Shown piece after piece: positions 13,021 to 21,091 of a stretch of DNA of 34,427 nt. The first letter of the stretch is position 1; every line of letters begins with the position of its first letter. A program made the position numbers and the translations under genes. The notes below the pieces were generated by a model that saw only the letters and a program-made list of their open reading frames with translations, ran no database searches and had not been told where the DNA came from. This DNA is from a virus, in the IMG/VR virus record IMGVR_UViG_3300005828_000057, positions 1 through 34,427 of that record, one strand, 5' to 3'.

Positions 13021-13380
13021 ATGAAAATCGACGTAAATGCAAAAATCACGACAATGAAGGACGAGGATATCAATGCCGATATTGACGGAAAACAAGCTCC
13101 GCTCACTCTTGGCGTGCTCGCAAAATCCGCATTGCTCAACGAAATTCCGGACGACAAGCTCACGGGAGTTCAAAGGCATCATTACGCCAAAATGGCCGAG
13201 AATATTGACAAGGCAATGTGCAACGGAGGGTCGGTTGAGATCGATGCCGGTGAGGTTGAAATAATCAAACAACGAATTGGTAAGGTTGCAACGACTTGGA
13301 CTCTTTATCGTGCATGGAACCTAATAGAGAGCGCGGAGAGCAAGAGCAAGGCCGACGCCCAAGATCAACCCAAACCATAA
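13021..13380 (+). CDS. Conserved-looking phage protein, 119 aa, end of cluster C
   Basis: A 119-residue protein: a short N-terminal strand (MKIDVNAKI), a DGKQAPLTLGVLAKSALLNE segment, then a helix and GEVEIIKQRIGKVATTWTLYRAWNLIE. This order matches a recurrent small phage protein with pattern MKVDL...DVTLG..L..ALL...GE.....KLVGK.YTPLV.G.AW.LLE, of unknown function. I chose ATG at 13021 because the family usually starts there. A GTG at 12916 in the same frame, with GGGGGG upstream and one-base overlap with the previous stop, would add 35 basic residues and cannot be excluded. A strong terminator follows. Confidence 0.7.
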   Translation: MKIDVNAKITTMKDEDINADIDGKQAPLTLGVLAKSALLNEIPDDKLTGVQRHHYAKMAENIDKAMCNGGSVEIDAGEVEIIKQRIGKVATTWTLYRAWNLIESAESKSKADAQDQPKP

Positions 13381-13408
13381 CAGCGTTTTTTCCATATGAT
13401 CAAACCTC

Positions 13409-13446
13409 AAAAAGGGGGCGGTCCTTACCGGGATCGCCCTTTTTTT
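13409..13446. terminator. Bidirectional intrinsic terminator between converging operons
   Basis: GGGCGGTCC (13416-13424) pairs with GGATCGCCC (13431-13439) with one G-U, loop TTACCG, flanked by an A-run at 13409-13413 and a T-run at 13440-13446. It therefore works on both strands. Rightward it ends cluster C; leftward it ends the late unit, and the last leftward gene has its stop codon inside the hairpin loop. Confidence 0.85.
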
Positions 13447-13691
13447 GCACAATGGAGCTCAATTTCACGCGTTCTTGTTTTTAAATCATCAATATCTTTT
13501 CTCAGGAAATCATAGGCGGCGCCTTGAATAGCGCCTTGGGTTTGAAGGGAAATCATCGTTTCATTGAGTTTTGTGATTGATCCTCCGAGGTCTTGGAGTT
13601 CGACTCTTAAGAAAAATCCGACAATCGTGATCGCAACGGTGAGGACTGAAAAAAGGCCGCTAATGAGCCATTCAGCTTTGACGAAACTCAT
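13425..13691 (-). CDS. Membrane protein with coiled coil, 88 aa, possible inner-membrane spanin
   Basis: An 88-residue protein: N-terminal transmembrane segment (residues about 8-30, WLISGLFSVLTVAITIVGFFL), then a coiled-coil-like soluble part (LQDLGGSITKLNETMISLQ, FLRKDIDDLKTRTREIEL) and a basic end. An N-terminal anchor with a helical periplasmic tail is the form of Rz-type i-spanins; the lipoprotein at 14013 would be a partner candidate. Equally, it could be an ordinary small membrane protein. The ATG at 13691 overlaps the previous stop as ATGA. Its last codons encode one arm of the terminator hairpin. Confidence 0.65.
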   Translation of the reverse strand: MSFVKAEWLISGLFSVLTVAITIVGFFLRVELQDLGGSITKLNETMISLQTQGAIQGAAYDFLRKDIDDLKTRTREIELHCAKKGRSR

Positions 13692-13906
13692 TCGTTTCGC
13701 TCGCATTCACAAGGCCCCTCCCAAATAATCTTGGGGCCGCTCTTGCCTTGGACCGCCGCCGAGAGCGCACAAATAAAAGACAAGTAATTCTCACTCTCCA
13801 AACAAGAATCAAGCCGAACGCGCCAAGTATTTTTGCCGTCGAATTCGATTACGGAGTGAAATTCAAAGCCCCGATAGGGTTCTGGAAGATCGATCACTTC
13901 ACCCAT
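13688..13906 (-). CDS. Hypothetical protein, 72 aa
   Basis: A 72-residue soluble protein with beta-like strands (GFEFHSVIEFDGKNTWRVRL) and a helix (SENYLSFICALSAAVQ), ending in GPCECERNE. No family was recognised. The ATG at 13906 follows GGGGGG at four bases. It is coupled to the possible spanin gene by ATGA and lies in the lysis region. Confidence 0.6.
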   Translation of the reverse strand: MGEVIDLPEPYRGFEFHSVIEFDGKNTWRVRLDSCLESENYLSFICALSAAVQGKSGPKIIWEGPCECERNE

Positions 13907-13920
13907 TGGACCCCCCTTGT

Positions 13921-13998
13921 TTACGGCATCAAAAAAGCTTTAATAATCAAAAGGGCGAGCAACGCGAACAAAATTCCAAAGTTCCAGAAAACCCCCAA
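13921..13998 (-). CDS. Predicted 25-aa single-helix membrane microprotein
   Basis: A 25-residue ORF starting TTG at 13998 with AGGGGG four bases upstream. After a short start (MGVFWNFG) it encodes one continuous hydrophobic helix (ILFALLALLIIKAFLMP). It fills most of an otherwise empty 106-bp gap between the lipoprotein and the 72-residue gene, with its own ribosome binding site and a good follow-on site for the next gene. No clear holin was found near the amidase, so a pinholin-like or lysis-timing role is a possibility. Too short for homology; the evidence is composition, site and position. Confidence 0.45.
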   Translation of the reverse strand: MGVFWNFGILFALLALLIIKAFLMP

Positions 13999-14012
13999 TT
14001 GGCCCCCTAATA

Positions 14013-14243
14013 TCAGTCTATACGAAATAGCAAATTTGTATAATCATCCCATGACATGCAAACGAAATCGCCAATATTTTCGGCGGCGCACGATATCATC
14101 GCGTTTTCTTGTTGGCGACGAATTGCCATGATTTCCGGATCGGGTATCCAAAGGCGAGGAAGCCTCAAGGTTGAGTCCGGAGGCTTGTGAGCGCAACCAA
14201 GTACAAGAAAAAGGGTCAAAATTTGTAGCAAATTACGCCCCAT
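14013..14243 (-). CDS. Small lipoprotein, 76 aa, possible outer-membrane spanin
   Basis: A 76-residue protein with a lipoprotein signal peptide: MGRNLLQILTLFLVLGC, where LVLGC is the lipobox and Cys17 the lipidation site. The mature part starts CAHKPPDSTLRLPRL, then has two further Cys and an acidic end. A short lipoprotein in the lysis region of a Gram-negative phage suggests an Rz1-type o-spanin, although the mature part is less Pro-rich than usual. The ATG at 14243 has GGAG seven bases upstream and overlaps the previous gene by 11 nt. Confidence 0.7.
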   Translation of the reverse strand: MGRNLLQILTLFLVLGCAHKPPDSTLRLPRLWIPDPEIMAIRRQQENAMISCAAENIGDFVCMSWDDYTNLLFRID

Positions 14244-14484
14244 GCTTATACTCCAAAACTCGTTCGAGCGCCTCCCTTGTCATGTTTGGATCGCGGTCGT
14301 TTCGCTCGATGATTGCCTTCAAATAGACGCCCGTTCGTTTCACTCCAAATTGACCGGAGAGCATTTTGATGAATGCCCAAACCTCGTCCTCAATGAGAGC
14401 GAATTGCTCGGGAGTGAGCCCAACTTTACCCGCGACGTAACGAAGAGCCCACTTTTGAATCAAGTGTTCAAACCAAGCAACCAT
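14233..14484 (-). CDS. Hypothetical helical protein, 83 aa
   Basis: An 83-residue helical protein (MVAWFEHLIQKWALRYVAGKVGLTPEQFALIEDEVWAFIKM...). It lacks a clear membrane span. The GLTPEQFALIEDEVWAFI part resembles a small helical interaction domain. The ATG at 14484 follows GGAGG. It sits between the nuclease-like gene pair and the lipoprotein. No function can be assigned. Confidence 0.6.
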   Translation of the reverse strand: MVAWFEHLIQKWALRYVAGKVGLTPEQFALIEDEVWAFIKMLSGQFGVKRTGVYLKAIIERNDRDPNMTREALERVLEYKHGA

Positions 14485-14486
14485 AA

Positions 14487-14756
14487 TTATGCCTCCGACG
14501 GTACTTGTACGGGTTTTTTCTTCAATAGAGCGGCGGTGAGATTTCCCACTTGGGCTCCAATTGTTTGCAAGGCTACTTGCATGTTTTCGGATAACTCATC
14601 GTCAACTTGATCAACGCCGTCGATTGCAACAATGAGCTCATCAACGAGAGACGTTACTTGACCCTTTTCCTTGAGTACCGTCACTATTTGAACGAGTAAG
14701 TTCATTACGTCGTCAATTTCCTTCGCGTACTCAACTTGTTTTGTTTCGATTGCCAT
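14487..14756 (-). CDS. Hypothetical helical protein, 89 aa
   Basis: An 89-residue acidic helical protein (VEYAKEIDDVMNLLVQIVTVLKEKGQVTSLVDELIVAIDGVDQVDDEL... MQVALQTIGAQVGNLTAALLKKK). Long amphipathic helices suggest a bundle or coiled coil. The ATG at 14756 follows GGAGG at good spacing and lies inside the end of the DUF1064-like gene. No family was recognised. Confidence 0.65.
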   Translation of the reverse strand: MAIETKQVEYAKEIDDVMNLLVQIVTVLKEKGQVTSLVDELIVAIDGVDQVDDELSENMQVALQTIGAQVGNLTAALLKKKPVQVPSEA

Positions 14757-15162
14757 TTTTCCTCCGGTTTTTTGGGGTAATTGTTTCGCGGAGTTTTGGC
14801 CGACGCCAAGTGCCCTCCCAAACTTCCAATTGCCCCGGTCCTTGTTTTCTCCAAGTCCTTTCACGCTCAATATACGAACGCGTCCGGACGCCTTTTGCTT
14901 CAACCCATAATGTCTTACCATTCTTAAGGGTCACTGAAAAATCAACTTTGTAATTAAGAGGTGATGCTCCACAATGTGGACATTCCTCTCGAAGTCGAAC
15001 GACGGATTGCATCTTAATATCACTCAACTCGCCCGCGAGTTCGCGGAGCTTCAATAGTCCATACACGGCGGCTTCAAGAGCACTCGGGAATGTAATGCCG
15101 TCAACGACCGTTTCACGCGCACGGAACTTGTGCTTTTTCTTCGGCTTCCAGTTGTTTAGAAT
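14731..15162 (-). CDS. DUF1064-like endonuclease, 143 aa, probable ATT start
   Basis: A 143-residue protein: HKFRARETVVDGITFPSALEA near the start, VRLREECPHCGASPLNYKVDFSV in the middle and LWVEAKG later. The F.S.LEA...L, V.Y..DF and V.D/E.KG order matches the DUF1064 group of phage nucleases of the PD-(D/E)xK/VRR type, which act on branched or damaged DNA. An extra CPHC pair is inserted in the middle. The frame has no ATG near its beginning. An ATT at 15162, overlapping the amidase stop as TAATT and preceded by AGAGAGG at good spacing, is my choice. A TTG at 15210 without a ribosome binding site is the alternative and gives 159 residues. Confidence 0.7.
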   Translation of the reverse strand: MLNNWKPKKKHKFRARETVVDGITFPSALEAAVYGLLKLRELAGELSDIKMQSVVRLREECPHCGASPLNYKVDFSVTLKNGKTLWVEAKGVRTRSYIERERTWRKQGPGQLEVWEGTWRRPKLRETITPKNRRKNGNRNKTS

Positions 15163-15578
15163 TACGGCCTCTCTCGTTCGTTGTTCCCATTGAAATATTC
15201 TACGAGCCAACCATAGTCAAAGGCGGGGCATAATGTTGGTTCGAACTCACGATGCCCGTGCAATGACGCGTTGGGGAATGTAATTTTTAATACCGGCAAA
15301 AGAACGAATCGAAGCGAAGCCAATTGCTTTGGCGTCGGATGACCGTCGCCCGCATAACAGATCCCAACCGAGGTTGAATTGTAGCCCTTGCAATGAGCTC
15401 CCGTCTCTTGGAGAGGTCTCCCCATTTCGATATACCCATTCATTCTAATAAAATAATGATACCCGATCCCGTTGATAAACCCGCGTTGCGTGCGGTGAAT
15501 TCTATCTATCCAATCGGCGGTTTGATTCTCGTAAGTACTTGCCGAATGATGAATTATAATCCGGCGGATTTTTCTCAA
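15162..15578 (-). CDS. N-acetylmuramoyl-L-alanine amidase, endolysin (Amidase_2, T7 lysozyme-like)
   Basis: A 138-residue single-domain amidase. It hydrolyses the bond between N-acetylmuramic acid and L-alanine in peptidoglycan at the end of infection. Zinc ligands are in IIIHHS (His10 or His11) and HREFEPTLC (His109 and Cys117), with the T7-like seven-residue spacing. The catalytic Tyr is in GYHYF (Tyr40). The T7 catalytic Lys two before the Cys is Thr115, as in many relatives. There is no signal peptide, so a holin or other membrane factor is needed for release. The start is TTG at 15578 directly after the TAG of the upstream gene, with AGGGG before it. Confidence 0.92.
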   Translation of the reverse strand: MRKIRRIIIHHSASTYENQTADWIDRIHRTQRGFINGIGYHYFIRMNGYIEMGRPLQETGAHCKGYNSTSVGICYAGDGHPTPKQLASLRFVLLPVLKITFPNASLHGHREFEPTLCPAFDYGWLVEYFNGNNERERP

Positions 15579-17687
15579 CTATTCCCCTAATGCTTTTCGA
15601 AACTTCGGATCTTGAGAGAGAGAGTAATAGGTTGTTGCGTAAGAATGCGCCCCCCGGTTTGAGGCGTCTCTCAATACCTTTTCGTACGGCGTTCCGCGCA
15701 ATTTTTGAAAAGCCATTTCCGGATCGGTCGGAGCGGTATTGGGTTGCAAATATTTTTGAACGCCCTTTTGAGCCTCGTTGACTCCGAGCGCGGCGGGGGT
15801 TGCCATTTTTTGTATTCCACGACCGAGGCCTTCCATTTTTTCAAATAGCGGGGCAACCGTTTTCGTATCGGTTGCCGATTTCGGCGTGATGTAATTCAAG
15901 TAAGCTCGGTTTGCCATGCTCTTCATGTTTTGAGCCGGATTTCCAATATCCCCAAAATCAAGACGAACGCTTGTTCCGCTCGGGTTGATTTCTTGCGGGA
16001 TACCGGAAAATACATCAACAATGCTTTTTGCTTTTCCAACATTCTTACCGAAGAGCATTTCTTGTACTTCCGGGCTATATTTTTGGAGGTTGGTTGCAAG
16101 CCTTCGGGAGTTCATTACGCCGTCTTTTGAAGAGCGCGTAACGAGTCGTTGGAGCTCCAATTGTCGGAGCGTTGCGAATTGCTCCGGAAATTTACTTTGA
16201 AGAATTCGAAGCCTTCCGACGTCGTTCGTATTGAAGGCTTGCCTTGCGAGTTTTTCGGGAGGGATTTGCTCAAGGTATCTGGAAATTTGCCCCCGAACCG
16301 CTTGCGATTTACCGCCCTTGACGGGCAAGAGTTCGGTCATTTCGCGAAGAGCTCCCGAATACATCTTGTCCGCTGCAACCAATTCCTTCACGGCCTCAAG
16401 AGATCGTTGATCCCGACCTATCTTACTTGTCCCCTTCATTGCGTGAGCAAGTATGGAGCGATTGCGCTCACGCGAAAGGACTCCGTATACTTCACCCATT
16501 ACGGCGCGTTCGGCGTCGGTTGCTTCGGGGCCAAGGTATTTCCCTACTTGTGTTCTAAACTTCCGGAGGTCGCCAACGGTCTTGATGTTTTTGACGAACG
16601 TCTCGTTGAGGTCATCGAGCATTTTTCCAGATTTCCCGGTGAAATCATATTTTCCGACGTCCTTGGCAATCTTGGTCATTCCACGCTTCCAAGCCATTGT
16701 GTTGATCGGAAGCTTGGCATAGGCGTCCTCGACGCGTTCGTATACCATTTCGGCCGGTTTGAGCTTGCTTGCAAAAACTCGTTGGAAGCCCGATTTCACG
16801 CTCTCGCCCGCTTGAAAGGGTGAAAGAGTACCGGCGTCACTTACCAATTCTTTAGCGCCGCGTTCAATGCCTTCCTTGATAGGTTCCATTGTCGCTCTCT
16901 CGGCGGCTCCGGCAAGGGTCGGCTCCCTCAATAGGGTTGAGGCGAGATCGCCCGCCGTGCGGTCGTCGGTGAGCATGTAACCGGGGACTTTTGCTTCCGG
17001 CCCGGCCAAATCCTTCACTCCCGCCGTGACCTTGTCGGCAAACTCGGAGACGGGAGCAAAACGCTTCATTTTTCCCCCGACATAGCTCAATCCTTTTCCG
17101 GCATAACCGAGCCCTTTTTCGGCAACCTTTGGAAGGATCGCACCGGCCGTTGTCATTCCAACGTCTCCCATTGCGGTTTTGGAAGAGCTCTCGCCAAGGC
17201 CTCCCAAGCCCCCAATGATAGGGAGTGCCGCTTTACCAGTAGCTTGAAGAGCTTTAACTCCCGCGCCGCCGGAGACAAGCCCGCCCGCAACGGCGGAAGG
17301 GTAATAGGTATAAGGTTGATCGGCCGCCGCCTTGTCTTGTAGGTACCGATATAAGTCCCGCTTGGACTTGTATTTTGCAATGTCTTGATCCTCAAGTTGG
17401 AGGCCGTCGTAATTTTCTCCCGGTTCGTATCCGAAGTATTTGCGACCAATCTCTTTTGCCGCGCCAACCGGGCTCGCAATGGCTCCCCGCAATTCGTCCG
17501 AAAAACCCGCCGTGAGACCTTGAGTGCCCCCAACGAGTGCCGCCTCGGGTTTGCTCATTTCCTCTTGTGGTTTTGGCGCAAGAGGATGCCCCTCTTGGTA
17601 TGGACCCGTGCTCAAATATCGGTCGGGGTCAAAGGCTTGCGGCCCCTCGCTATTTGCCAAATATGCATCCGGGTCAAATTTTCCCAT
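15579..17687 (-). CDS. Large ejection-type internal virion protein, 702 aa
   Basis: A 702-residue protein with an N-terminal repeated motif, FDPDAYLA then FDPDRYLS, common at the start of podovirus internal proteins. A Gly/Ala-rich, moderately hydrophobic region follows (residues about 120-210) that could insert in a membrane, then a long helical part. Such proteins leave the capsid with the DNA and form a conduit through the envelope (functional analogues of P22 gp16/gp20 or T7 gp15/gp16). No lytic transglycosylase motif was recognised. The ATG at 17687 follows TGGGGGAAT. It is the last of four ejection-type genes, directly upstream of the endolysin. Confidence 0.75.
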   Translation of the reverse strand: MGKFDPDAYLANSEGPQAFDPDRYLSTGPYQEGHPLAPKPQEEMSKPEAALVGGTQGLTAGFSDELRGAIASPVGAAKEIGRKYFGYEPGENYDGLQLEDQDIAKYKSKRDLYRYLQDKAAADQPYTYYPSAVAGGLVSGGAGVKALQATGKAALPIIGGLGGLGESSSKTAMGDVGMTTAGAILPKVAEKGLGYAGKGLSYVGGKMKRFAPVSEFADKVTAGVKDLAGPEAKVPGYMLTDDRTAGDLASTLLREPTLAGAAERATMEPIKEGIERGAKELVSDAGTLSPFQAGESVKSGFQRVFASKLKPAEMVYERVEDAYAKLPINTMAWKRGMTKIAKDVGKYDFTGKSGKMLDDLNETFVKNIKTVGDLRKFRTQVGKYLGPEATDAERAVMGEVYGVLSRERNRSILAHAMKGTSKIGRDQRSLEAVKELVAADKMYSGALREMTELLPVKGGKSQAVRGQISRYLEQIPPEKLARQAFNTNDVGRLRILQSKFPEQFATLRQLELQRLVTRSSKDGVMNSRRLATNLQKYSPEVQEMLFGKNVGKAKSIVDVFSGIPQEINPSGTSVRLDFGDIGNPAQNMKSMANRAYLNYITPKSATDTKTVAPLFEKMEGLGRGIQKMATPAALGVNEAQKGVQKYLQPNTAPTDPEMAFQKLRGTPYEKVLRDASNRGAHSYATTYYSLSQDPKFRKALGE

Positions 17688-17688
17688 G

Positions 17689-18579
17689 CTATTCCCCCAA
17701 TCTATTCAAAATTTTTGCCGCTCTTGGGTCTTTTGGGTTTGCAATTGCCCAATCTTTTGCGTCTTGGTCGACCTTACTTAATTTCTTCCCGCCAACCAAA
17801 GGCACCTTTTCCCAAGCGGGACCGGCCGCAACCTTGAGGCCAACCATAGCTTGCTCACGATTCCTTTTCTTTTGGTCGAGAACCGATTGTTGATCTCCGG
17901 CTCTTGGGAAATATTGTTGTTCGGCATTCGAGAACTCGGCGGCGGAGATCGCGGCGCCGGACTCACGCCTCAATACAGCATTCACAAAGTTCCGCTCGGC
18001 TTGATCTTGCCGCTTTGTATTTTCGGAAGCAATTTCATTCGGGACATTCGCTTGAACCGACTCAATATACCCGGCGCGGTTGTAGCCTTTTTTCGCAAGA
18101 TCCTCAAAATCCTTTTCGGATTGCTCGATTCGTCGGCCAAAAAGTGCCGCGTCGTATTGTTTGTCCTTCGGTTTGTCTGCGGCGGCCGCATCTTTTTCGT
18201 GTTGGTAGGTCGTCTCTTTTTCCTTCCGATCAATATCCTCTTCCCGATTGGTCTTTTGGACGTCAATAGCACGTTCACGTTGGTCATAATTTAATTGCTT
18301 CCAATTCTCCGATGCCTTGTTTTTCAGGTAATCACTTATTTTGCTTCGGCGACCCTTGGAGTCGTTTGCTATTTGAGTATCAAGTGAGTCGTAGAATTTT
18401 TCTTGCGGTTGCGTTCCAGTGAGCCCGGCCGTAATCGTGCTCACTCCCCGTCCGAGGTTTGAATACAATTGTCGTTCGTCTTGAAGCTCTTGATCGGCTT
18501 GCATATTCGACGGATTGAATTGTTGCTCAAGGTATTTTTGGATCAAGTCCTTTTTCTCTTCTTCAGCCAATGGCAACAT
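17689..18579 (-). CDS. Internal virion / ejection protein, 296 aa
   Basis: A 296-residue, Gln- and Lys-rich helical protein with coiled-coil stretches (residues about 85-150). It contains FVNAVLRRESGAAISAAEF then QYFPRAGD and a Q.K..NR..A..GL pattern near residues 195-255, a conserved block in internal virion proteins of many tailed phages. This supports a role inside the capsid or in DNA ejection. The ATG at 18579 follows TAGGGGGACTC. It is separated by one base from the next gene. Confidence 0.75.
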   Translation of the reverse strand: MLPLAEEEKKDLIQKYLEQQFNPSNMQADQELQDERQLYSNLGRGVSTITAGLTGTQPQEKFYDSLDTQIANDSKGRRSKISDYLKNKASENWKQLNYDQRERAIDVQKTNREEDIDRKEKETTYQHEKDAAAADKPKDKQYDAALFGRRIEQSEKDFEDLAKKGYNRAGYIESVQANVPNEIASENTKRQDQAERNFVNAVLRRESGAAISAAEFSNAEQQYFPRAGDQQSVLDQKKRNREQAMVGLKVAAGPAWEKVPLVGGKKLSKVDQDAKDWAIANPKDPRAAKILNRLGE

Positions 18580-18591
18580 GAGTCCCCCTAT

Positions 18592-19611
18592 TTAAAATGG
18601 TTTGACGATACCTTTTTGCTTTTCCTCGTCGGTTTTTTCTTTTCCAGCGTAATAATTTGCAACGCCGGTCCCGATTTGTCCAACACCTTGCCCAACGCCT
18701 CCCCACATTGCGGCTTGCGATTTACCGCCCGCCGTGACGTTGGTTGCTTGTTGAGCTCTTGCGTTTGCCTTTGATTGTTCAAGAGCAAGCTTGTCTTGGA
18801 ATTCCTTGTTGACCAATTCCTTGTTGTATACCTCTTGTTGGTTTGCCGTATCGGTGTTTGCGTCGGAAATCCTTTGAGCATTGCGAAGGTTGTAATCTTG
18901 AGCCGCGTTCCGAGAGGCGACATTCCTTGATTGAACGTCTTGACGATTCGCCGTATTGAATCTCGAAATCGCGTCTTGAGCTCCCGCAACGGTGCCTTGT
19001 TCTCCGAATTCTTGACCCCTCACATTACCCGCAAGGCTTCCTTGGGCTTGAAGTGCCGCAAGGGCTCGATCTTGAGCCATGCCCGCCGTTTGAAGGCCCG
19101 CCGAATGCGAACGCGTTGCCGCGTCTTGTTGGCCCTGGAGTTGTTGAGCCAATTGGAGACCCGAACCATATGCGCCTTGAGCTTTGAGGTTTGAGGCAAT
19201 CGCTTCCCGCGCTCCCCTTTCATCGGCATTGATATCGCCTTGAATTCTCTCAAGGTTGGAGAGATCCGTTGCGGTCATGCCTCCCTCGTCGGAAATATTC
19301 CCAAGTTTATTAAGAGCCTCAAGTTGGGCTTTTTTGTAAGTGGGATCAACGTCGATGCCGGAAAACGCGGACTCGCCTTGTGAAATGGCTTGTTCGAGGT
19401 CCGGAGTGAGCACTCCGGCCGATTTGTATTCCTTCAAAACGATTTGTTGGGCTTCCGCCGACGGTACTCCGATTGCGGTGAGATTGTCGATGCTCTCTTG
19501 TATGAGCTTCAACGACGCCGCTCTTGCTTGCGACTCCGAGGCCGAACCCATGGCACCGGCCGCAATGCTTCCTACCGCCGCAATTCCCGCCGCAATCAAT
19601 GGTATAGCCAT
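18592..19611 (-). CDS. Internal virion protein with hydrophobic start, 339 aa
   Basis: A 339-residue protein beginning with a small-residue hydrophobic segment (AIPLIAAGIAAVGSIAAGAMG), then long Gln/Ala-rich helices and a Gly-rich end (AAMWGGVGQGVGQIGTGV). This composition is typical of T7 gp14-like and other podovirus internal or ejection proteins that embed in the host outer membrane. The ATG at 19611 follows TAAGGGGGAATT. It lies between two further ejection-type genes. The assignment is by composition and order. Confidence 0.7.
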   Translation of the reverse strand: MAIPLIAAGIAAVGSIAAGAMGSASESQARAASLKLIQESIDNLTAIGVPSAEAQQIVLKEYKSAGVLTPDLEQAISQGESAFSGIDVDPTYKKAQLEALNKLGNISDEGGMTATDLSNLERIQGDINADERGAREAIASNLKAQGAYGSGLQLAQQLQGQQDAATRSHSAGLQTAGMAQDRALAALQAQGSLAGNVRGQEFGEQGTVAGAQDAISRFNTANRQDVQSRNVASRNAAQDYNLRNAQRISDANTDTANQQEVYNKELVNKEFQDKLALEQSKANARAQQATNVTAGGKSQAAMWGGVGQGVGQIGTGVANYYAGKEKTDEEKQKGIVKPF

Positions 19612-19633
19612 AATTCCCCCTTAATATTTTTCA

Positions 19634-21082
19634 TCAAGCCTTCACCGTTTTGTTCGCCCCGTACTTGGCTCCAATTGCATCATATTTCGCTTTGAGGTCT
19701 TGATATTGTTTGACGTAAGGTCCGAAGAGATCCGGATATCCGCCTTGAGCAAGAGCTTGTTGAGCCCAATCATGAGTTCGTTTTGCAAGCGGCAACGCTT
19801 GCGGAAGCGTCATTTGAGCCGCTTGCGGGCCTTCCATTCCGGAGTTGATGAGACGTACCGGAGTGCTATTCAATTCGTTTGCGTATTGAGCTTTTTTGCT
19901 TCCAACCATTTGGTTGAGCTTGTCCTTGTCGTAAGCAAGGAAGTCCTCGTTGTCTTGAGTACCAAATTGACCTTGCCCGTATTTCGATTCGACGTCGGCC
20001 AAACTACTTAGAGCTTGAAGTTGAGCGCCTTGCTCTTCGCTTGAAGTTCCGGGAGCGGAGAGCTTGGTTGCGCTCAAGTACTTTGAAGGATCTACGTTGA
20101 AAAGAGAGCCCGTGCCGCCGCCTATTCCAACCATTGCCTTGAGCTTCGGGTCCAATTTCCTGTAATCGCCGGTTTTGAATGCCTTGTTGAGCTCCGCCAA
20201 TTGCTTACTTTGAAGCGCCGATCGGTCTTGAAATGCCTTGTCGATACCGCCGTATGCCGCGCCCAAGGCGCCTTGTCCTTCAACCAATTGGCCTTGTTCA
20301 TCTATTCCAATCGCTCCCCGTGCCGCCGCTCTTGCTTGCGCGGTCTCTTCCGCTTTTGATTGAGCGTAATTCTTCAAAGCGTCCTCAATTTTTGAAAACC
20401 TACCGGAGGTCTCTTCCGCTTGACCTCTTACTCCCTCAAAAGCTTGCCTTGCTCCGGGATCGTTTTGAATCAAAAGATTGTCGAGCTTTTTTTCGCCCGA
20501 AGTGTAATCGTATTTGCCAACTCCGGCTCCGTAGAACCTATCGAGTAATGCCTTGCGACCGCCTTCGCTTCCAGTGAGACCGGCGAGCTCGCTTGCTTCC
20601 GCCGTCTTTTGTTGAGCCGGGTTGTATAATTCTTCACGGTCCTCAAGAGCGTTTGGCCCCTTGTATTGGGCATCACGTAATGCTTTGAACCTTGCGGCTT
20701 CCGTTTCATCGGCGGCGAGACCTACGGCGTCGCTTCCAACGCGATCCAAGAGTCCTTGATCGGTTTGGTAAGAGCCCGTATCGGCCGCTTGCTTGAACCC
20801 TTGCTCCGCTGTGTCTTGAGCTTGTCGAGCGCCTTGAACGTCGCCTTCAACGTCTCCGGCGACCTTTTGGCCAAATTCGGTTGCGGCATTTGCATCAAGA
20901 TACGATTGAAGGTTCGTGAATGAGCCCGACTTGGAGGGTTGGTCGGCGCCGCCTTGTTGAGGACTCTCTTGCTCGACCATTCCGCCTTGAGAGGGGCCAA
21001 CTTGTTGTTGAGCCGCTTGGGGGGCTTGCGAGCTTCCGCCTTCGATATCCTCTTCATCATCTTTAAAAAAATCAAAAGCCAT
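19634..21082 (-). CDS. Internal virion / ejection-type protein, 482 aa
   Basis: A 482-residue protein with an acidic start (FDFFKDDEEDIEGG), a Gln/Gly/Pro-rich linker (residues about 15-55), and long Ala/Gln/Glu-rich helices with little hydrophobic core. It has no recognised enzyme motif. The linker plus helical bundle and position at the head of the ejection-gene group suggest an internal virion protein. The ATG at 21082 follows TAGGGGGACGA. Confidence 0.65.
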   Translation of the reverse strand: MAFDFFKDDEEDIEGGSSQAPQAAQQQVGPSQGGMVEQESPQQGGADQPSKSGSFTNLQSYLDANAATEFGQKVAGDVEGDVQGARQAQDTAEQGFKQAADTGSYQTDQGLLDRVGSDAVGLAADETEAARFKALRDAQYKGPNALEDREELYNPAQQKTAEASELAGLTGSEGGRKALLDRFYGAGVGKYDYTSGEKKLDNLLIQNDPGARQAFEGVRGQAEETSGRFSKIEDALKNYAQSKAEETAQARAAARGAIGIDEQGQLVEGQGALGAAYGGIDKAFQDRSALQSKQLAELNKAFKTGDYRKLDPKLKAMVGIGGGTGSLFNVDPSKYLSATKLSAPGTSSEEQGAQLQALSSLADVESKYGQGQFGTQDNEDFLAYDKDKLNQMVGSKKAQYANELNSTPVRLINSGMEGPQAAQMTLPQALPLAKRTHDWAQQALAQGGYPDLFGPYVKQYQDLKAKYDAIGAKYGANKTVKA

Positions 21083-21091
21083 TTCGTCCCC

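Noticed and set aside
16149-16823. Rightward 224-codon ORF
   Set aside because: Antisense shadow of the 702-residue ejection protein, with no ribosome binding site or domain.
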